DNA of 64,000 nt from Ectopseudomonas mendocina (GTDB lineage: Bacteria; Pseudomonadota; Gammaproteobacteria; Pseudomonadales; Pseudomonadaceae). The stretch covers positions 62,001 to 126,000 of the forward strand of contig NZ_JADTQG010000015.1 in NCBI RefSeq assembly GCF_016008875.1, given 5' to 3'. Made by a program: the position numbers and the translations under genes. Below are positions 8,860-17,445 of this stretch, piece after piece. Under the pieces are notes generated by a model. It saw only the letters and a program-made list of their open reading frames with translations. It was not told the DNA's origin and searched no databases. Each line of letters opens with the position of its first letter. Positions within the stretch are counted from its first letter, which is position 1.

Positions 8860-9648
8860 ATGCCAGTTACAACACAACGTATTACCTTGCTTAAAGAGTT
8901 GTGGGCGGAAACTACCCGTTCTCATAAGCATTCATCCTACCAGCGCTTGCCCGACTGCTTGATGCAACTTATGGGATTTGAACATGGCAACTTTTCTTCC
9001 AAAGAAGATGCAGCCCGGCTGGCTTACATTGTGTCCAAGACGAATTTGATAGATAAACGAGTTCTAGATATAGGTTGTAATACGGGCTTTTTTCTCTTTG
9101 AGTCACTGGCTGCTGGCGCACTACATGTCACTGCGTATGAAGGGGGGCACGCGCATGCAGCTTTCGTTCGCCTTTCGGCTGAATTGCTTAATCTGAGTGG
9201 TCGAGTTGATGTGCATAATGCCTATTTTGAATTTGATGATACAGGCTCAAGATATGACGTGGCTTTGCTGCTGAACGTTCTACATCACTTGGGTGATGAC
9301 TATGGTGATTCTACCCTTATGATCGAGCAGGCCAAGGCTGACATCCTTCAACAGCTGAATTTTATGAGCGGAGTGGCTAATAAATTAATATTTCAGCTGG
9401 GTTTCAATTGGCGTGGCGACTCTGGATGTGGCCTGTTCGCTCATGGCACAAAAGCGGAGATGATCAATTATATTCGCGAGGGCTCATCAGACTACTGGCG
9501 AATAGACGCCATTGGAGTGGCGGAACGGAACGGTGACAAGCTGATTTATTGCGATGTTAATGATCGAAACATTCAGCGCGATAACGCCTTAGGTGAATTC
9601 CTTAATAGGCCCATTTTCATCATGAGCTCTCTCCGTGCCGATAAGTAA
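8860..9648 (+). CDS. Second class I SAM-dependent methyltransferase
   Basis: A 262-residue protein with a clear SAM-binding motif I (VLDIGCNTGFFLFESLA, about residues 68-84), the motif II region VTAYEGG, and YDVALLLNVLHHLGDDYGD as motif IV. The LDIGCNTGFF/YEGG pattern resembles the CmoB-like/DUF1698 group more than the Methyltransf_11 type of the preceding gene; this is a weak affinity from memory. GAAGAGG precedes the ATG by about eight bases. It lies 45 bases after the first methyltransferase and just before the large glycosyltransferase, and is AT-rich. Likely role: methylation of the flagellin glycan or its precursor (inference). Confidence 0.78.
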   Translation: MPVTTQRITLLKELWAETTRSHKHSSYQRLPDCLMQLMGFEHGNFSSKEDAARLAYIVSKTNLIDKRVLDIGCNTGFFLFESLAAGALHVTAYEGGHAHAAFVRLSAELLNLSGRVDVHNAYFEFDDTGSRYDVALLLNVLHHLGDDYGDSTLMIEQAKADILQQLNFMSGVANKLIFQLGFNWRGDSGCGLFAHGTKAEMINYIREGSSDYWRIDAIGVAERNGDKLIYCDVNDRNIQRDNALGEFLNRPIFIMSSLRADK

Positions 9649-9658
9649 GGATTTCTAT

Positions 9659-12600
9659 ATGAGCAGCAGGCTGCACCGTAAGCCAGGGCATCCATACTAT
9701 ATTCTGGCTCCTGACTACCGTGAGTCCTCCTCGGGTATATGTGTTCTCCACTATCTGTGCCATGCTCTGAACTTGGAGGGTTTCGAGGCATATATAGTTG
9801 GGGCTAGCCAAGTCAATCCCAATCTTAAAACACCATTGCTGACTGAGGTTGTCAAGAAAAATCACGTCCAGTTTGGTAAGGCACCCATAGGGGTGTATCC
9901 GGAGGTAGTGTCTGGTAATCCGCTGATGACTCCAGTGGTCGTGCGATACATGCTCAACAAAGAGGAGGTGATCGGGGGTAATCAGATCAATGGTGATGAT
10001 GACGACTTATTTTTCTATTTTCGTGAAGAGTTTGTAGGCGCTGGGCAGACGGCTGATATTTTAACGTTACCCGGTACTGATATGGAGTTGTTTTCTCCTG
10101 ATCGAGAACGGGTAAAAAGATCGCGATTTCTTTATCTAAACCGGGTTCCACAAGATGCGGTAGATTTTTCCATCTTGCCATCTGATATCGAGATACTGTC
10201 GATGGCAGAGCCTCTTCCCTTATCGGAGTTGGCTGAAAAGTTTAAGTCTGCCAAGGTACTTTATACGTTCGAGACATCTTCGACCTGTACCAAGGCTATG
10301 CTCTGTGGCTGTCCAGTGGTTGCCCTGAAGGCCAAAGGTTATGAGCACTTGGCGCTTACAGAGGAAACACTAAAGTTTTATCGCCATAGTGGTATTGCTT
10401 TTGACGATTCCGAGCCTTCTCTGCAGAAGGCAGTGAATGGTCTTTCTACCATTCGAGACTGGCATGCCGAACTGGAGACGCTTTTCTGGGAGCAGTTGGT
10501 TGTCTTCACCGGCAAGACTCAGTCTCTTGCCGGTACGCGTGCGGCTCAGGTAGGCCGGGGGCAACTGCTTCCCTGGCTTGCTGAGCGGGTACCCACCGAC
10601 GCCCAACATCGCCTTATCGCTGAGCGTTTGGCTGCTAATCATGAGCTTACTTTCGGCGTGTTGGTGATGGATCGAGAGGGTGACAACAAGCGTTTGGTTC
10701 AGACCGCCCAGAGTCTTGGTATGGGTCACAATCTCTATGCTTCGGTGCGTATTCTGATGTTGACCACCGCACCGATACCGCAAACCTCTGCCAACGACAA
10801 ATTGCGATTTTTAAGCTTTGACCCTGAGCACCTATTGCAAAGCGTTGACCTCGCGCTGCGAGAGGTTGAGGTCGACTGGTTTATGCTGGTCGAAGCTGGC
10901 ACCGAGTTCACTCCCAGCGGTCTGTTGGTTGCTGCGCTGGATCTGTTGGCTGCGCCTGGCTGCCGAGCGGTCTATGGCGACGAGATCGTTCGCCAGCAGG
11001 GTGGCGACCTGGGTGCTGCACTGCGACCCGGCCTTAATCTTGATTTATTGCTCAGCCTGCCGAGTGGTATGGCCCGACACTGGTTGTTTAATCGCCGGAC
11101 CTGGCTGGATATGGGGGGCTTTCGTGCCGACGCCGGGCAGGCGTTCGAGCTGGACTACATTCTGCGCCTGGTCGAAGACAAGGGCTTCGACGGGCTGGGT
11201 CATGTCAGCGAGCCCGTGCTGATCAGCGAGGCCACTCCCTTGCGCGACAGCCAGGAGGAGCGTGATGTCATCAAGCGCCACCTGATCGCACGCGGTTTCC
11301 CGAATGCGACGGTGAGCTGTCAGCGTCCAGGTCATTACCATCTCGATTACGGGGTGGATGACAGTACGCTGGTGAGTATTCTCGTGCATACCCAAGGCAG
11401 CATGGCGAAGGCGCGCCGCTGCATGGAGACCCTGCTCGAGAAAACCACCTACCGAGCCTACGAGATCCTGTTGCTGGATCAGGGCGGCGATGATGCGGCC
11501 TTGCAAGGCTGGCTGGCGGGCGTCGAGCAGCTGGGCACAGGCTCGATTCGGGTGCTGCGTTTCTCTGATGCGCTGTCGTTGGCTCAGGTACGCAATCAGG
11601 CTTCTGAGCAGGCGAAGGGCGAGTTGTTGCTGTGGCTGGACGTCGGTGTTGCGGTACTGGACGCCAACTGGCTGCACGAACTGGCCAATCATGCGGCTCG
11701 CCAGGAGGTCGGCGCCGTAGGCGCCAAGCTGTTTGCGGGCGACAGCACCGTTCGACACGCCGGGATCATACTGGGGCTCGATGGGCCGGTCGGTCGTGCA
11801 TTCGTGGGCCAGCCACTTGACACCGCAGGTCACCTGCAGCGTCTTCTGGTCGATCAGAACTACGCGGCGGTCAGTGGTAAATGCCTGATGTTGCGCAAGA
11901 GCCTGTTCAACGAGGCGGGGGGCTTCGAGGAGTCTGCCGATCTGGCGCCCTGGACCGATGTAGACCTTTGCCTGCGCCTGCACTCCGCCGGCTTCCTGAA
12001 TGTCTGGACGCCGCGTGCGGCGCTGCTCATCAATGAAGATCCGGATCCGGTTGCCACCGTCGAGCAGGACGACGCCATGTATGCACGCTGGCTACCCTTG
12101 CTGGCGCGTGATCCGTCCTATAACCCCAACTTCTCGCTGGGCGCTGGCGACCAGTTCTGCATTGCGCCGAGCAAGATGAACTGGCGTCCGCTCTCATCCT
12201 GGCGTCCGGTTCCGACTATCCTGGGCCATGCGGCAGACCAGCAAGGCTGTGGTCATTATCGTGTCATCCATCCACTGGAGGCGATGGATCGAGAGGGGTT
12301 GATTGACGGCACCCTCCTTTGGAACCAGTTGTCCGTGGCGGAGCTGGAGCGTTTTTCACCCGATAGCATCGTGCTGCAGCGACAGGTCAGCGAGTCGCAG
12401 ATCGAAGGGATGCGCCGCATGAAGGCGTTTTCCCGGGCCTTCAAGGTCTTCGAACTGGATGACTATCTACCCAATCTTCCGATGAAGAGCGTTCATAAAG
12501 CCCATATGCCCAAGGATATCGTCCGAGCGCTGCGCCGTGGCCTGGGCTACGTGGATCGATTTGTCGTGTCTACCGAGCCGCTTGCCGAGGCGTTCGCCGG

Positions 12601-13195
12601 TCTGCACGACGACATCCACGTAGTTCACAACCGGCTCGACACGCTCTGGTGGCGGGGCTTGAACAGTCAGCGTCGTTGTTCTGCCAAGCCACGGGTGGGA
12701 TGGGCCGGCGGTGCCAGCCACACCGGCGATCTGGAAATGATTGCCGACGTCGTCAAGGAACTGGCCGGCGAAGTGGAATGGGTATTCTTCGGCATGTGCC
12801 CCGACAAGCTGCGCCCTTATGTGCATGAGTACCATCCGGGGGTGCCCATCCGGGAATACCCGGCGAAGCTGGCCCAGCTCAACCTGGACCTGGCGCTCGC
12901 TCCGGTGGAGCAGAACCTGTTCAACGACTGCAAGAGCAATCTGCGCCTGCTGGAATACGGGGCTTGTGGTTTCCCCGTCATTTGCAGCGACGTGCTTTGC
13001 TATCAGGGCGGCGAGCTGCCGGTCACGCTGGTGAAGAATCGCTTCCGGGATTGGGTGGAGGCTATTCGCATGCACCTTGCCGATCTCGACGAGACCGCTC
13101 GTCTGGGTGATCGCATGCGCGGTGTGGTGCAGCGCGACTGGATGCTGGAGGGTGATAATCTGTTGGCGTGGCGCAAAGCCTGGACCCCGGATTGA
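9659..13195 (+). CDS. fgtA: Multidomain flagellin glycosyltransferase, FgtA/RfbC type
   Basis: A very large glycosyltransferase of about 1178 residues, of the kind that sits between flgL and fliC in pseudomonads with glycosylated flagellin (fgtA, PA1091). The N-terminal third resembles a GT-B-like domain with FETSSTCTKAMLCGCPVVALK. A GT2 domain spans about 570-800, starting VSILVHTQGSMAKARRCMETL and containing NQASEQAKGELLLWLDVGVAVLD, where the DVG stands for the DXD position. A GT4-like C terminus spans about 1010-1175, with RVGWAGGASHTGDLEMIADV and LRLLEYGACGFPVICSD. The ATG at 9659 has TAAGGA seven bases upstream; a GTG at 9635 would overlap the upstream gene. The first roughly 1.1 kb is AT-rich like the island while the rest is GC-rich, suggesting a recombinational mosaic. 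Confidence 0.85.
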   Translation: MSSRLHRKPGHPYYILAPDYRESSSGICVLHYLCHALNLEGFEAYIVGASQVNPNLKTPLLTEVVKKNHVQFGKAPIGVYPEVVSGNPLMTPVVVRYMLNKEEVIGGNQINGDDDDLFFYFREEFVGAGQTADILTLPGTDMELFSPDRERVKRSRFLYLNRVPQDAVDFSILPSDIEILSMAEPLPLSELAEKFKSAKVLYTFETSSTCTKAMLCGCPVVALKAKGYEHLALTEETLKFYRHSGIAFDDSEPSLQKAVNGLSTIRDWHAELETLFWEQLVVFTGKTQSLAGTRAAQVGRGQLLPWLAERVPTDAQHRLIAERLAANHELTFGVLVMDREGDNKRLVQTAQSLGMGHNLYASVRILMLTTAPIPQTSANDKLRFLSFDPEHLLQSVDLALREVEVDWFMLVEAGTEFTPSGLLVAALDLLAAPGCRAVYGDEIVRQQGGDLGAALRPGLNLDLLLSLPSGMARHWLFNRRTWLDMGGFRADAGQAFELDYILRLVEDKGFDGLGHVSEPVLISEATPLRDSQEERDVIKRHLIARGFPNATVSCQRPGHYHLDYGVDDSTLVSILVHTQGSMAKARRCMETLLEKTTYRAYEILLLDQGGDDAALQGWLAGVEQLGTGSIRVLRFSDALSLAQVRNQASEQAKGELLLWLDVGVAVLDANWLHELANHAARQEVGAVGAKLFAGDSTVRHAGIILGLDGPVGRAFVGQPLDTAGHLQRLLVDQNYAAVSGKCLMLRKSLFNEAGGFEESADLAPWTDVDLCLRLHSAGFLNVWTPRAALLINEDPDPVATVEQDDAMYARWLPLLARDPSYNPNFSLGAGDQFCIAPSKMNWRPLSSWRPVPTILGHAADQQGCGHYRVIHPLEAMDREGLIDGTLLWNQLSVAELERFSPDSIVLQRQVSESQIEGMRRMKAFSRAFKVFELDDYLPNLPMKSVHKAHMPKDIVRALRRGLGYVDRFVVSTEPLAEAFAGLHDDIHVVHNRLDTLWWRGLNSQRRCSAKPRVGWAGGASHTGDLEMIADVVKELAGEVEWVFFGMCPDKLRPYVHEYHPGVPIREYPAKLAQLNLDLALAPVEQNLFNDCKSNLRLLEYGACGFPVICSDVLCYQGGELPVTLVKNRFRDWVEAIRMHLADLDETARLGDRMRGVVQRDWMLEGDNLLAWRKAWTPD

Positions 13196-13204
13196 CGCCG
13201 TTCT

Positions 13205-13250
13205 CCCGGTGGGCCTGCAATGGGCCTGCCGGGGTGTGACCCTGTTTTTT
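13205..13250 (+). terminator. Probable Rho-independent terminator after the glycosyltransferase
   Basis: Arms at 13205-13216 and 13222-13233 (CCCGGTGGGCCT with GGGCCTGCCGGG) form a 12-bp stem including three G-T pairs around a five-base loop. A small GGGT/ACCC hairpin and TTTTTT at 13245-13250 follow. The T-run is a little far from the main stem, so this is moderate evidence. It would isolate the island from the fliC promoter. Confidence 0.55.
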
Positions 13251-13321
13251 GCTTTGTTGCCGTATAACTGATTGATTTCTAAAGCAGAAAAAGATCATGA
13301 AAAAAAACTGGCATTTCCTGC

Positions 13322-13348
13322 TAAAGCTCTTCCCTCCAGCGCCGATAC
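13322..13348 (+). promoter_or_regulatory. Sigma-28 (FliA) promoter of fliC
   Basis: TAAAGCTC at 13322-13329 and GCCGATAC at 13341-13348 are separated by exactly 11 bases, nearly the enterobacterial FliA consensus TAAAGTTT-N11-GCCGATAA. It lies about 95 bases before the fliC start, giving a leader of roughly 85-90 bases. Confidence 0.92.
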
Positions 13349-13442
13349 AAAAGACGAATGCGAACTCTATGGGCGTCTGAGCATGCAGGCCCGGGCTCGC
13401 AAGCTCAGACAAACGGTTCTACGGTCATCTGGAGGCAATACC

Positions 13443-14951
13443 ATGGCCCTTACAGTCAACACTAACGTTGCGTCCCTCAACACTCAGCGCAACCTGAACA
13501 ACTCTTCCAAAGGTCTGGATACTTCCCTCCAGCGTCTGTCGACCGGCTTCCGCATCAACAGCGCGAAAGACGACGCCGCAGGCCTGCAGATTTCCAACCG
13601 CCTGACCAGCCAGATCAACGGCCTGGGCGTTGCTACCCGTAACGCCAACGACGGTATCTCCCTGGCGCAGACCGCTGAAGGTGCCCTGCAGCAGTCCACC
13701 GGCATCCTGCAGCGTATGCGTGACCTGGCTCTGCAATCGGCCAACGGTTCCAACGGTGCCACCGAGCGTGCAGCTCTGCAGTCCGAAGTTTCTCAGCTGC
13801 AACAGGAACTGAACCGTATTTCGGAAACCACCAGCTTCGGTGGCCGCAAGATCCTTGACGGTTCTTTCGGTTCCCAGAGCTTCCAGGTGGGCGCCAATGC
13901 CTATGAGACCATCAGCGTCTCCATCGGCTCGGCAGCTACCGACCGTATCGGTACCAACCGTGTTACCACTTCTGGTGGTGCAGCCGGCACTATCGCCAGC
14001 GGCGCTAGTGGTGCAGCTGCTTTCGGTACTTCCGCCTACTCCGATACTTCGTTCCAGATTTCGTCCAAGTTCACCACCGCAGCTTCTGGTGGTGTGGTCG
14101 ACATTACCGGCCCGGCTAGTGGCGCTGCAGCCAGCGAAATCGCTCGCGCCGTTAACGCCAAGAGCGACGAAACCGGCGTGACCGCGAACGCCCGTACCGT
14201 TGCCGAGCTGGGCACCATTTCGGCCAGCGGCACCATCTCGTTCGAGCTGTATGGTGCCAATAGCACTACAAAGGATACCGACAAGTCGGTCATCTCTGCT
14301 GTCGTGACTGATACCAAAGACCTGGGTGCCTTGGCTGACGCTATCAACAAGGAAACCGGCAAGACGGGTATCTCGGCCATCTCCAAAGGTGACAAGATTG
14401 AGCTGGTCAGCTCTCGCGGCGACGCCATCGCGATCAAGAACTACCAGGGTGGTTCCGGTGCGACAGCAACTCTGCAGGCGAAGAACTTCGCCGGTGACGA
14501 GAACGTCGGTGGCACTCAGAGCATCGCTGCTGGTGCGGGTGCCCGTGCTGATGGTCAGGTCATCCTCGAGGCAGCCGATGCCTTCGAAGTCAAGGGCATG
14601 AGCGCTGGTCTGGGTGCAGACAAGTTCAGTACCCTGGACTCGGTACGTGACATCGATATCAGCACCGCCGGTGGCGCGCAGGAAGCTCTGGGCATCATCA
14701 ACGGCGCGATCTCCAACATCGACAGTCAGCGTGCTCAGCTCGGTGCGGTGCAGAACCGCTTCGAGAACACCATCTCGAACCTGCAGAGCATCGGTGAGAA
14801 CTCCTCCGCTGCCCGTAGCCGGATTCAGGACACTGACTACGCAACGGAAACTGCGAACCTGACCAAGAACCAGATTCTGCAGCAGGCCGGTACCGCGATC
14901 CTGGCCCAGGCCAACCAGTTGCCGCAGGCTGTACTGAGCCTTCTCGGCTAA
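13443..14951 (+). CDS. fliC: Flagellin FliC
   Basis: The filament subunit, 502 residues from the ATG at 13443, which has GGAGG eight bases upstream. The N terminus MALTVNTNVASLNTQRNLNN and the D1 segment GILQRMRDLALQSANGSN (the TLR5-recognised region in other flagellins) are conserved. So is the C-terminal D0/D1 block, ending QILQQAGTAILAQANQLPQA and VLSLLG. The middle, about 180-400, is the variable Ala/Ser/Thr/Gly-rich surface domain and offers many candidate O-glycosylation sites for the upstream island. An open frame extends upstream of 13443 but crosses the sigma-28 promoter, so the earlier start is rejected. A strong terminator follows the stop. Confidence 0.98.
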   Translation: MALTVNTNVASLNTQRNLNNSSKGLDTSLQRLSTGFRINSAKDDAAGLQISNRLTSQINGLGVATRNANDGISLAQTAEGALQQSTGILQRMRDLALQSANGSNGATERAALQSEVSQLQQELNRISETTSFGGRKILDGSFGSQSFQVGANAYETISVSIGSAATDRIGTNRVTTSGGAAGTIASGASGAAAFGTSAYSDTSFQISSKFTTAASGGVVDITGPASGAAASEIARAVNAKSDETGVTANARTVAELGTISASGTISFELYGANSTTKDTDKSVISAVVTDTKDLGALADAINKETGKTGISAISKGDKIELVSSRGDAIAIKNYQGGSGATATLQAKNFAGDENVGGTQSIAAGAGARADGQVILEAADAFEVKGMSAGLGADKFSTLDSVRDIDISTAGGAQEALGIINGAISNIDSQRAQLGAVQNRFENTISNLQSIGENSSAARSRIQDTDYATETANLTKNQILQQAGTAILAQANQLPQAVLSLLG

Positions 14952-14974
14952 GGTTAGCCAAAGGCGTTAGACTG

Positions 14975-15013
14975 GCGGGGGGAAGGGTCATGACCTTTCT
15001 CCCCGCTTCTTTA
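14975..15013 (+). terminator. Strong terminator/attenuator after fliC
   Basis: Inverted arms at 14975-14989 (GCGGGGGGAAGGGTC) and 14992-15006 (GACCTTTCTCCCCGC) pair over 15 positions with only two G-T pairs, followed by TTCTTTATT. It lies 23 bases after the fliC stop and 17 bases before the flaG ribosome site. flaG is therefore probably expressed by partial read-through, giving far less FlaG than flagellin. Confidence 0.85.
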
Positions 15014-15029
15014 TTGTGAGGTGAACGTA

Positions 15030-15407
15030 ATGGACGTCAGCTCAATTCAGAATTCGCTTGTTTCCACCGTTACAGGTGGCAAGGCTGAACGCGTCGCAGC
15101 GATCGGCAAGCCGCTTGAGCGTGAAGTGCCTGGTGCGCAGGACGTGAGTCCGGCAGCCGAAGCTGAGAACGATGCGGGTGCTATGCGTGAACAGGTAGAG
15201 GCTGCAGTGGCCACTATCCAGAGTTATGTGCAATCGGTTCGCCGTGACATAAACTTCTCGCTTGAGGAGGGCAGTGGACGGGTTGTGGTGAAGGTGACGG
15301 ATGCCGGGTCTGGTGACGTGATTCGCCAGATCCCCTCGGAGGAAGCGCTGCAACTGGCAGAGAACCTCTCCGAAGTCCGTAGTTTGCTGTTCAAGGCCGA
15401 AGCCTGA
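15030..15407 (+). CDS. flaG: FlaG-family protein
   Basis: FlaG is a small protein that limits filament length in Pseudomonas and Campylobacter; the mechanism is not well understood. The 125-residue product has the family core: a helix EQVEAAVATIQSYVQSVRRD, then INFSLEEGSGRVVVKVTDAG and the signature DVIRQIPSEEALQLAENL. I start at ATG 15030, which has GAGGTGA five bases before it; a GTG at 15021 is part of that ribosome site. The gene lies downstream of the fliC terminator and upstream of fliD, its usual place in Pseudomonas. Confidence 0.92.
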   Translation: MDVSSIQNSLVSTVTGGKAERVAAIGKPLEREVPGAQDVSPAAEAENDAGAMREQVEAAVATIQSYVQSVRRDINFSLEEGSGRVVVKVTDAGSGDVIRQIPSEEALQLAENLSEVRSLLFKAEA

Positions 15408-15417
15408 GTCGCTCAGG

Positions 15418-15435
15418 TTGGCACGGCTTTTGACT
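15418..15435 (+). promoter_or_regulatory. Possible non-canonical sigma-54 promoter upstream of fliD
   Basis: TTGGCACG at 15418-15425 matches the -24 element of RpoN promoters very well, and TTGA follows at the right distance. The -12 GC is GA here (GG at 15420-15421, ten bases, then GA). A functional fliD promoter at this point is plausible but the missing C lowers confidence. Confidence 0.4.
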
Positions 15436-15483
15436 GCTTAATGCCACGGACGTTATGAAGTCATAATTTTGGCGAGGTGAATC

Positions 15484-16977
15484 ATGGCTGGGATACTGGG
15501 AGTAGGAACTAACCTGCCTATCGATACGATTGTTGACGCGCTGCTTACCGCTGAAAGGACGCCCAAGACTGCGCAATTGGATCGTCTGGAGAAAGAGAGT
15601 GTCGCGCGCCGTGGGGCATTGATCTCCCTGAAGGGTGCGGTGAGCAACTTCAAGGCGGCTCTTAACGACCTCAACAAGCCTGCCCTTTTCGAGGCACGTA
15701 CCGCCACCAGTTCCAATACCAGTTTGCTGAAAGTCACCTCGGGAACTACGACGCCAGCGGGCTCCTATGATGTTCAGATTCGTCAGTTGGCGTCTGGCAG
15801 TAAGGTCGCATTGCAGTCCGTGCCGGGCGGCAATACTGCGACTTTCAACAGCGGTACCATGACCATTTCGACCGGGTCTTCCAGCCTCAACGTCAATATT
15901 GACGAGTCCAACAACACCCTAGCCGGAATGCGCGATGCGATCAACGAGGCGGGTAAGAGCAGTGGCATCAGTGCCACCATCCTGACCGATGCCTCGGGCT
16001 CGCGTCTGATCCTCAACTCGACCAAGATGGGGGATGGCAATGACATTAAGGTCGCCGTCACCGAAGATGGGGCGACGACTGGCAATAATGCGCTGACGAC
16101 CCAGGCATTCGAGGCGGTTGAAGTCAGTGGTACGCCAGGTTCCTTCGTGCCGCCGGATTCTGCCAGTGGCGCTGGTGGAGTCATCACTAGCGCCAAATCG
16201 GCATTGCTGACCATCGATGGTCTGCAGATGGCCCGTGATTCGAATACCGTCACCGACGCGATTGAGGGGGTGACGCTCAACCTTGCAGGTGCTCAAACCT
16301 CTACTGACCTGGCCGATGGCAAGAACATCACCGTCACGGTCGGGGTCGACAAGTCTGGGGTCAAGAGCAATGTCAAGAAATTCGTCGATGCTTATAACGC
16401 GCTGATCACCAAGACTGCCGAGCTTACCGCCGTTGTTCCGGTGACTGGGGACGACAAGCCTGTTGCCGCTGCGCTGGTGGGCGACTCGACCATCCGTAAC
16501 CTGGTGGGAGGGCTGCGCAACGAGATGGTGGCGATGACTGGGGATGGCGCCATCAAGGCGCTTGCCAATCTGGGTATCAGTACCAATTTCACCCCCAGCG
16601 GTGGTGGCGGCTCCACCGTCAATGGCACGCTGAGTATCGATGACGCCAAGCTTACTGCGGCACTGGACAGTAACTTCGATGAAGTTGCCGGATATCTCAC
16701 TGGCGATACCGGCCTTTTGGGGCGCTTGAGCAAGGTCGCTGAGGGATATACCCAGGCCGGCGGCGTGCTGCAGCAGCGCGAGGAGGGGTTGGCTACCACG
16801 ATCAAGAATGTCGACGAGCAGCGCAAGGCGCTCGATCTGCGTATGGAAAAGATGAAGACCCGCCTAGTCGCTCAGTACACGGCGCTCGACACGCTGGTTG
16901 CCAACCTGACCCGTACCAGCGAGTCGCTGGCTACTCAACTCGCCAACCTGCCGGGCTTCGTCAGAAAGGATAAGTAA
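15484..16977 (+). CDS. fliD: Flagellar filament cap protein FliD (HAP2)
   Basis: FliD forms the pentameric/hexameric cap that folds flagellin onto the filament tip and, in P. aeruginosa, binds mucin. The 497-residue protein has the FliD_N domain (about 10-110, including SKVALQSVPGGN) and the FliD_C domain (about 225-480). The latter ends in the coiled coil with REEGLATTIKNVDEQRKALD and MEKMKTRLVAQYTALDTLVA. The N-terminal GVGTNLPIDTIVDALLTAER is typical. The ATG at 15484 is preceded by GAGGTGA. fliS begins three bases after the stop, so fliD and its neighbour chaperones are one operon. Confidence 0.96.
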   Translation: MAGILGVGTNLPIDTIVDALLTAERTPKTAQLDRLEKESVARRGALISLKGAVSNFKAALNDLNKPALFEARTATSSNTSLLKVTSGTTTPAGSYDVQIRQLASGSKVALQSVPGGNTATFNSGTMTISTGSSSLNVNIDESNNTLAGMRDAINEAGKSSGISATILTDASGSRLILNSTKMGDGNDIKVAVTEDGATTGNNALTTQAFEAVEVSGTPGSFVPPDSASGAGGVITSAKSALLTIDGLQMARDSNTVTDAIEGVTLNLAGAQTSTDLADGKNITVTVGVDKSGVKSNVKKFVDAYNALITKTAELTAVVPVTGDDKPVAAALVGDSTIRNLVGGLRNEMVAMTGDGAIKALANLGISTNFTPSGGGGSTVNGTLSIDDAKLTAALDSNFDEVAGYLTGDTGLLGRLSKVAEGYTQAGGVLQQREEGLATTIKNVDEQRKALDLRMEKMKTRLVAQYTALDTLVANLTRTSESLATQLANLPGFVRKDK

Positions 16978-16980
16978 TTC

Positions 16981-17373
16981 ATGAGCAAGAACCCCATCGA
17001 TGCCTACAAACAGGTTAAGACCAGTCAGGAGGTGTCGCCTTACCGCACGGTGCAGCTGCTTCTCGAAGGCGCCTTGCAACGTGTGATGCTGGCCAAGCAG
17101 GCGCTCGCTGAAGGCGATACCGAGATTCGTGGCATGGCCGTAGGCAGCACCATCACCATTTTGGGTGTGCTGCAGGCTGCGCTGGACAAGGAGCTCGGCG
17201 GAGAGATCGCCGAGAATCTTGACGCTTTGTATGACTACATGACACGCCGTCTGGCGGGTGTAGCGCTGGATGAGACGCCACGCACGCTGGACGAGGTCCA
17301 GGTTCTGCTGGCCGATATCAAGACCGCCTGGGATGCCATCGGTCCCGAGGTCGAGCCGGCACCGGCAGGCTGA
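16981..17373 (+). CDS. fliS: Flagellin export chaperone FliS (first copy)
   Basis: FliS is a four-helix cytoplasmic chaperone that holds unfolded flagellin before export. The 130-residue protein shows the family hallmarks: the AYKQ near the N terminus, SPYRTVQLLLEGALQRVMLA, and LDALYDYMTRRLAGVAL followed by the C-terminal helix LLADIKTAWDAIGPE. It starts 3 bases after fliD. A second FliS gene lies 72 bases downstream behind its own sigma-28 promoter. The two share the same layout but differ at most positions, so they are diverged paralogues rather than a recent duplication. Confidence 0.93.
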   Translation: MSKNPIDAYKQVKTSQEVSPYRTVQLLLEGALQRVMLAKQALAEGDTEIRGMAVGSTITILGVLQAALDKELGGEIAENLDALYDYMTRRLAGVALDETPRTLDEVQVLLADIKTAWDAIGPEVEPAPAG

Positions 17374-17381
17374 TTTTTCGC

Positions 17382-17408
17382 TAAAGGTTCAGTCACTTTC
17401 GCCGATAC
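17382..17408 (+). promoter_or_regulatory. Sigma-28 (FliA) promoter of the second fliS
   Basis: TAAAGGTT at 17382-17389 and GCCGATAC at 17401-17408 are spaced by exactly 11 bases, the same arrangement and the same -10 octamer as the fliC promoter. It lies in the short gap between the two fliS genes, so the second chaperone and the FliT-like gene can be coexpressed with flagellin independently of fliD. Confidence 0.85.
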
Positions 17409-17445
17409 GCTGAGTATCAAGCCTATCGTTAGAGCGAGAGCGATT

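Noticed and set aside
13272..13442. Upstream extension of fliC, and a 28-codon open frame starting at ATG 13296
   Set aside because: Both cross the sigma-28 promoter at 13322-13348, so they would not be on the fliC transcript; fliC proper starts at 13443 behind GGAGG.
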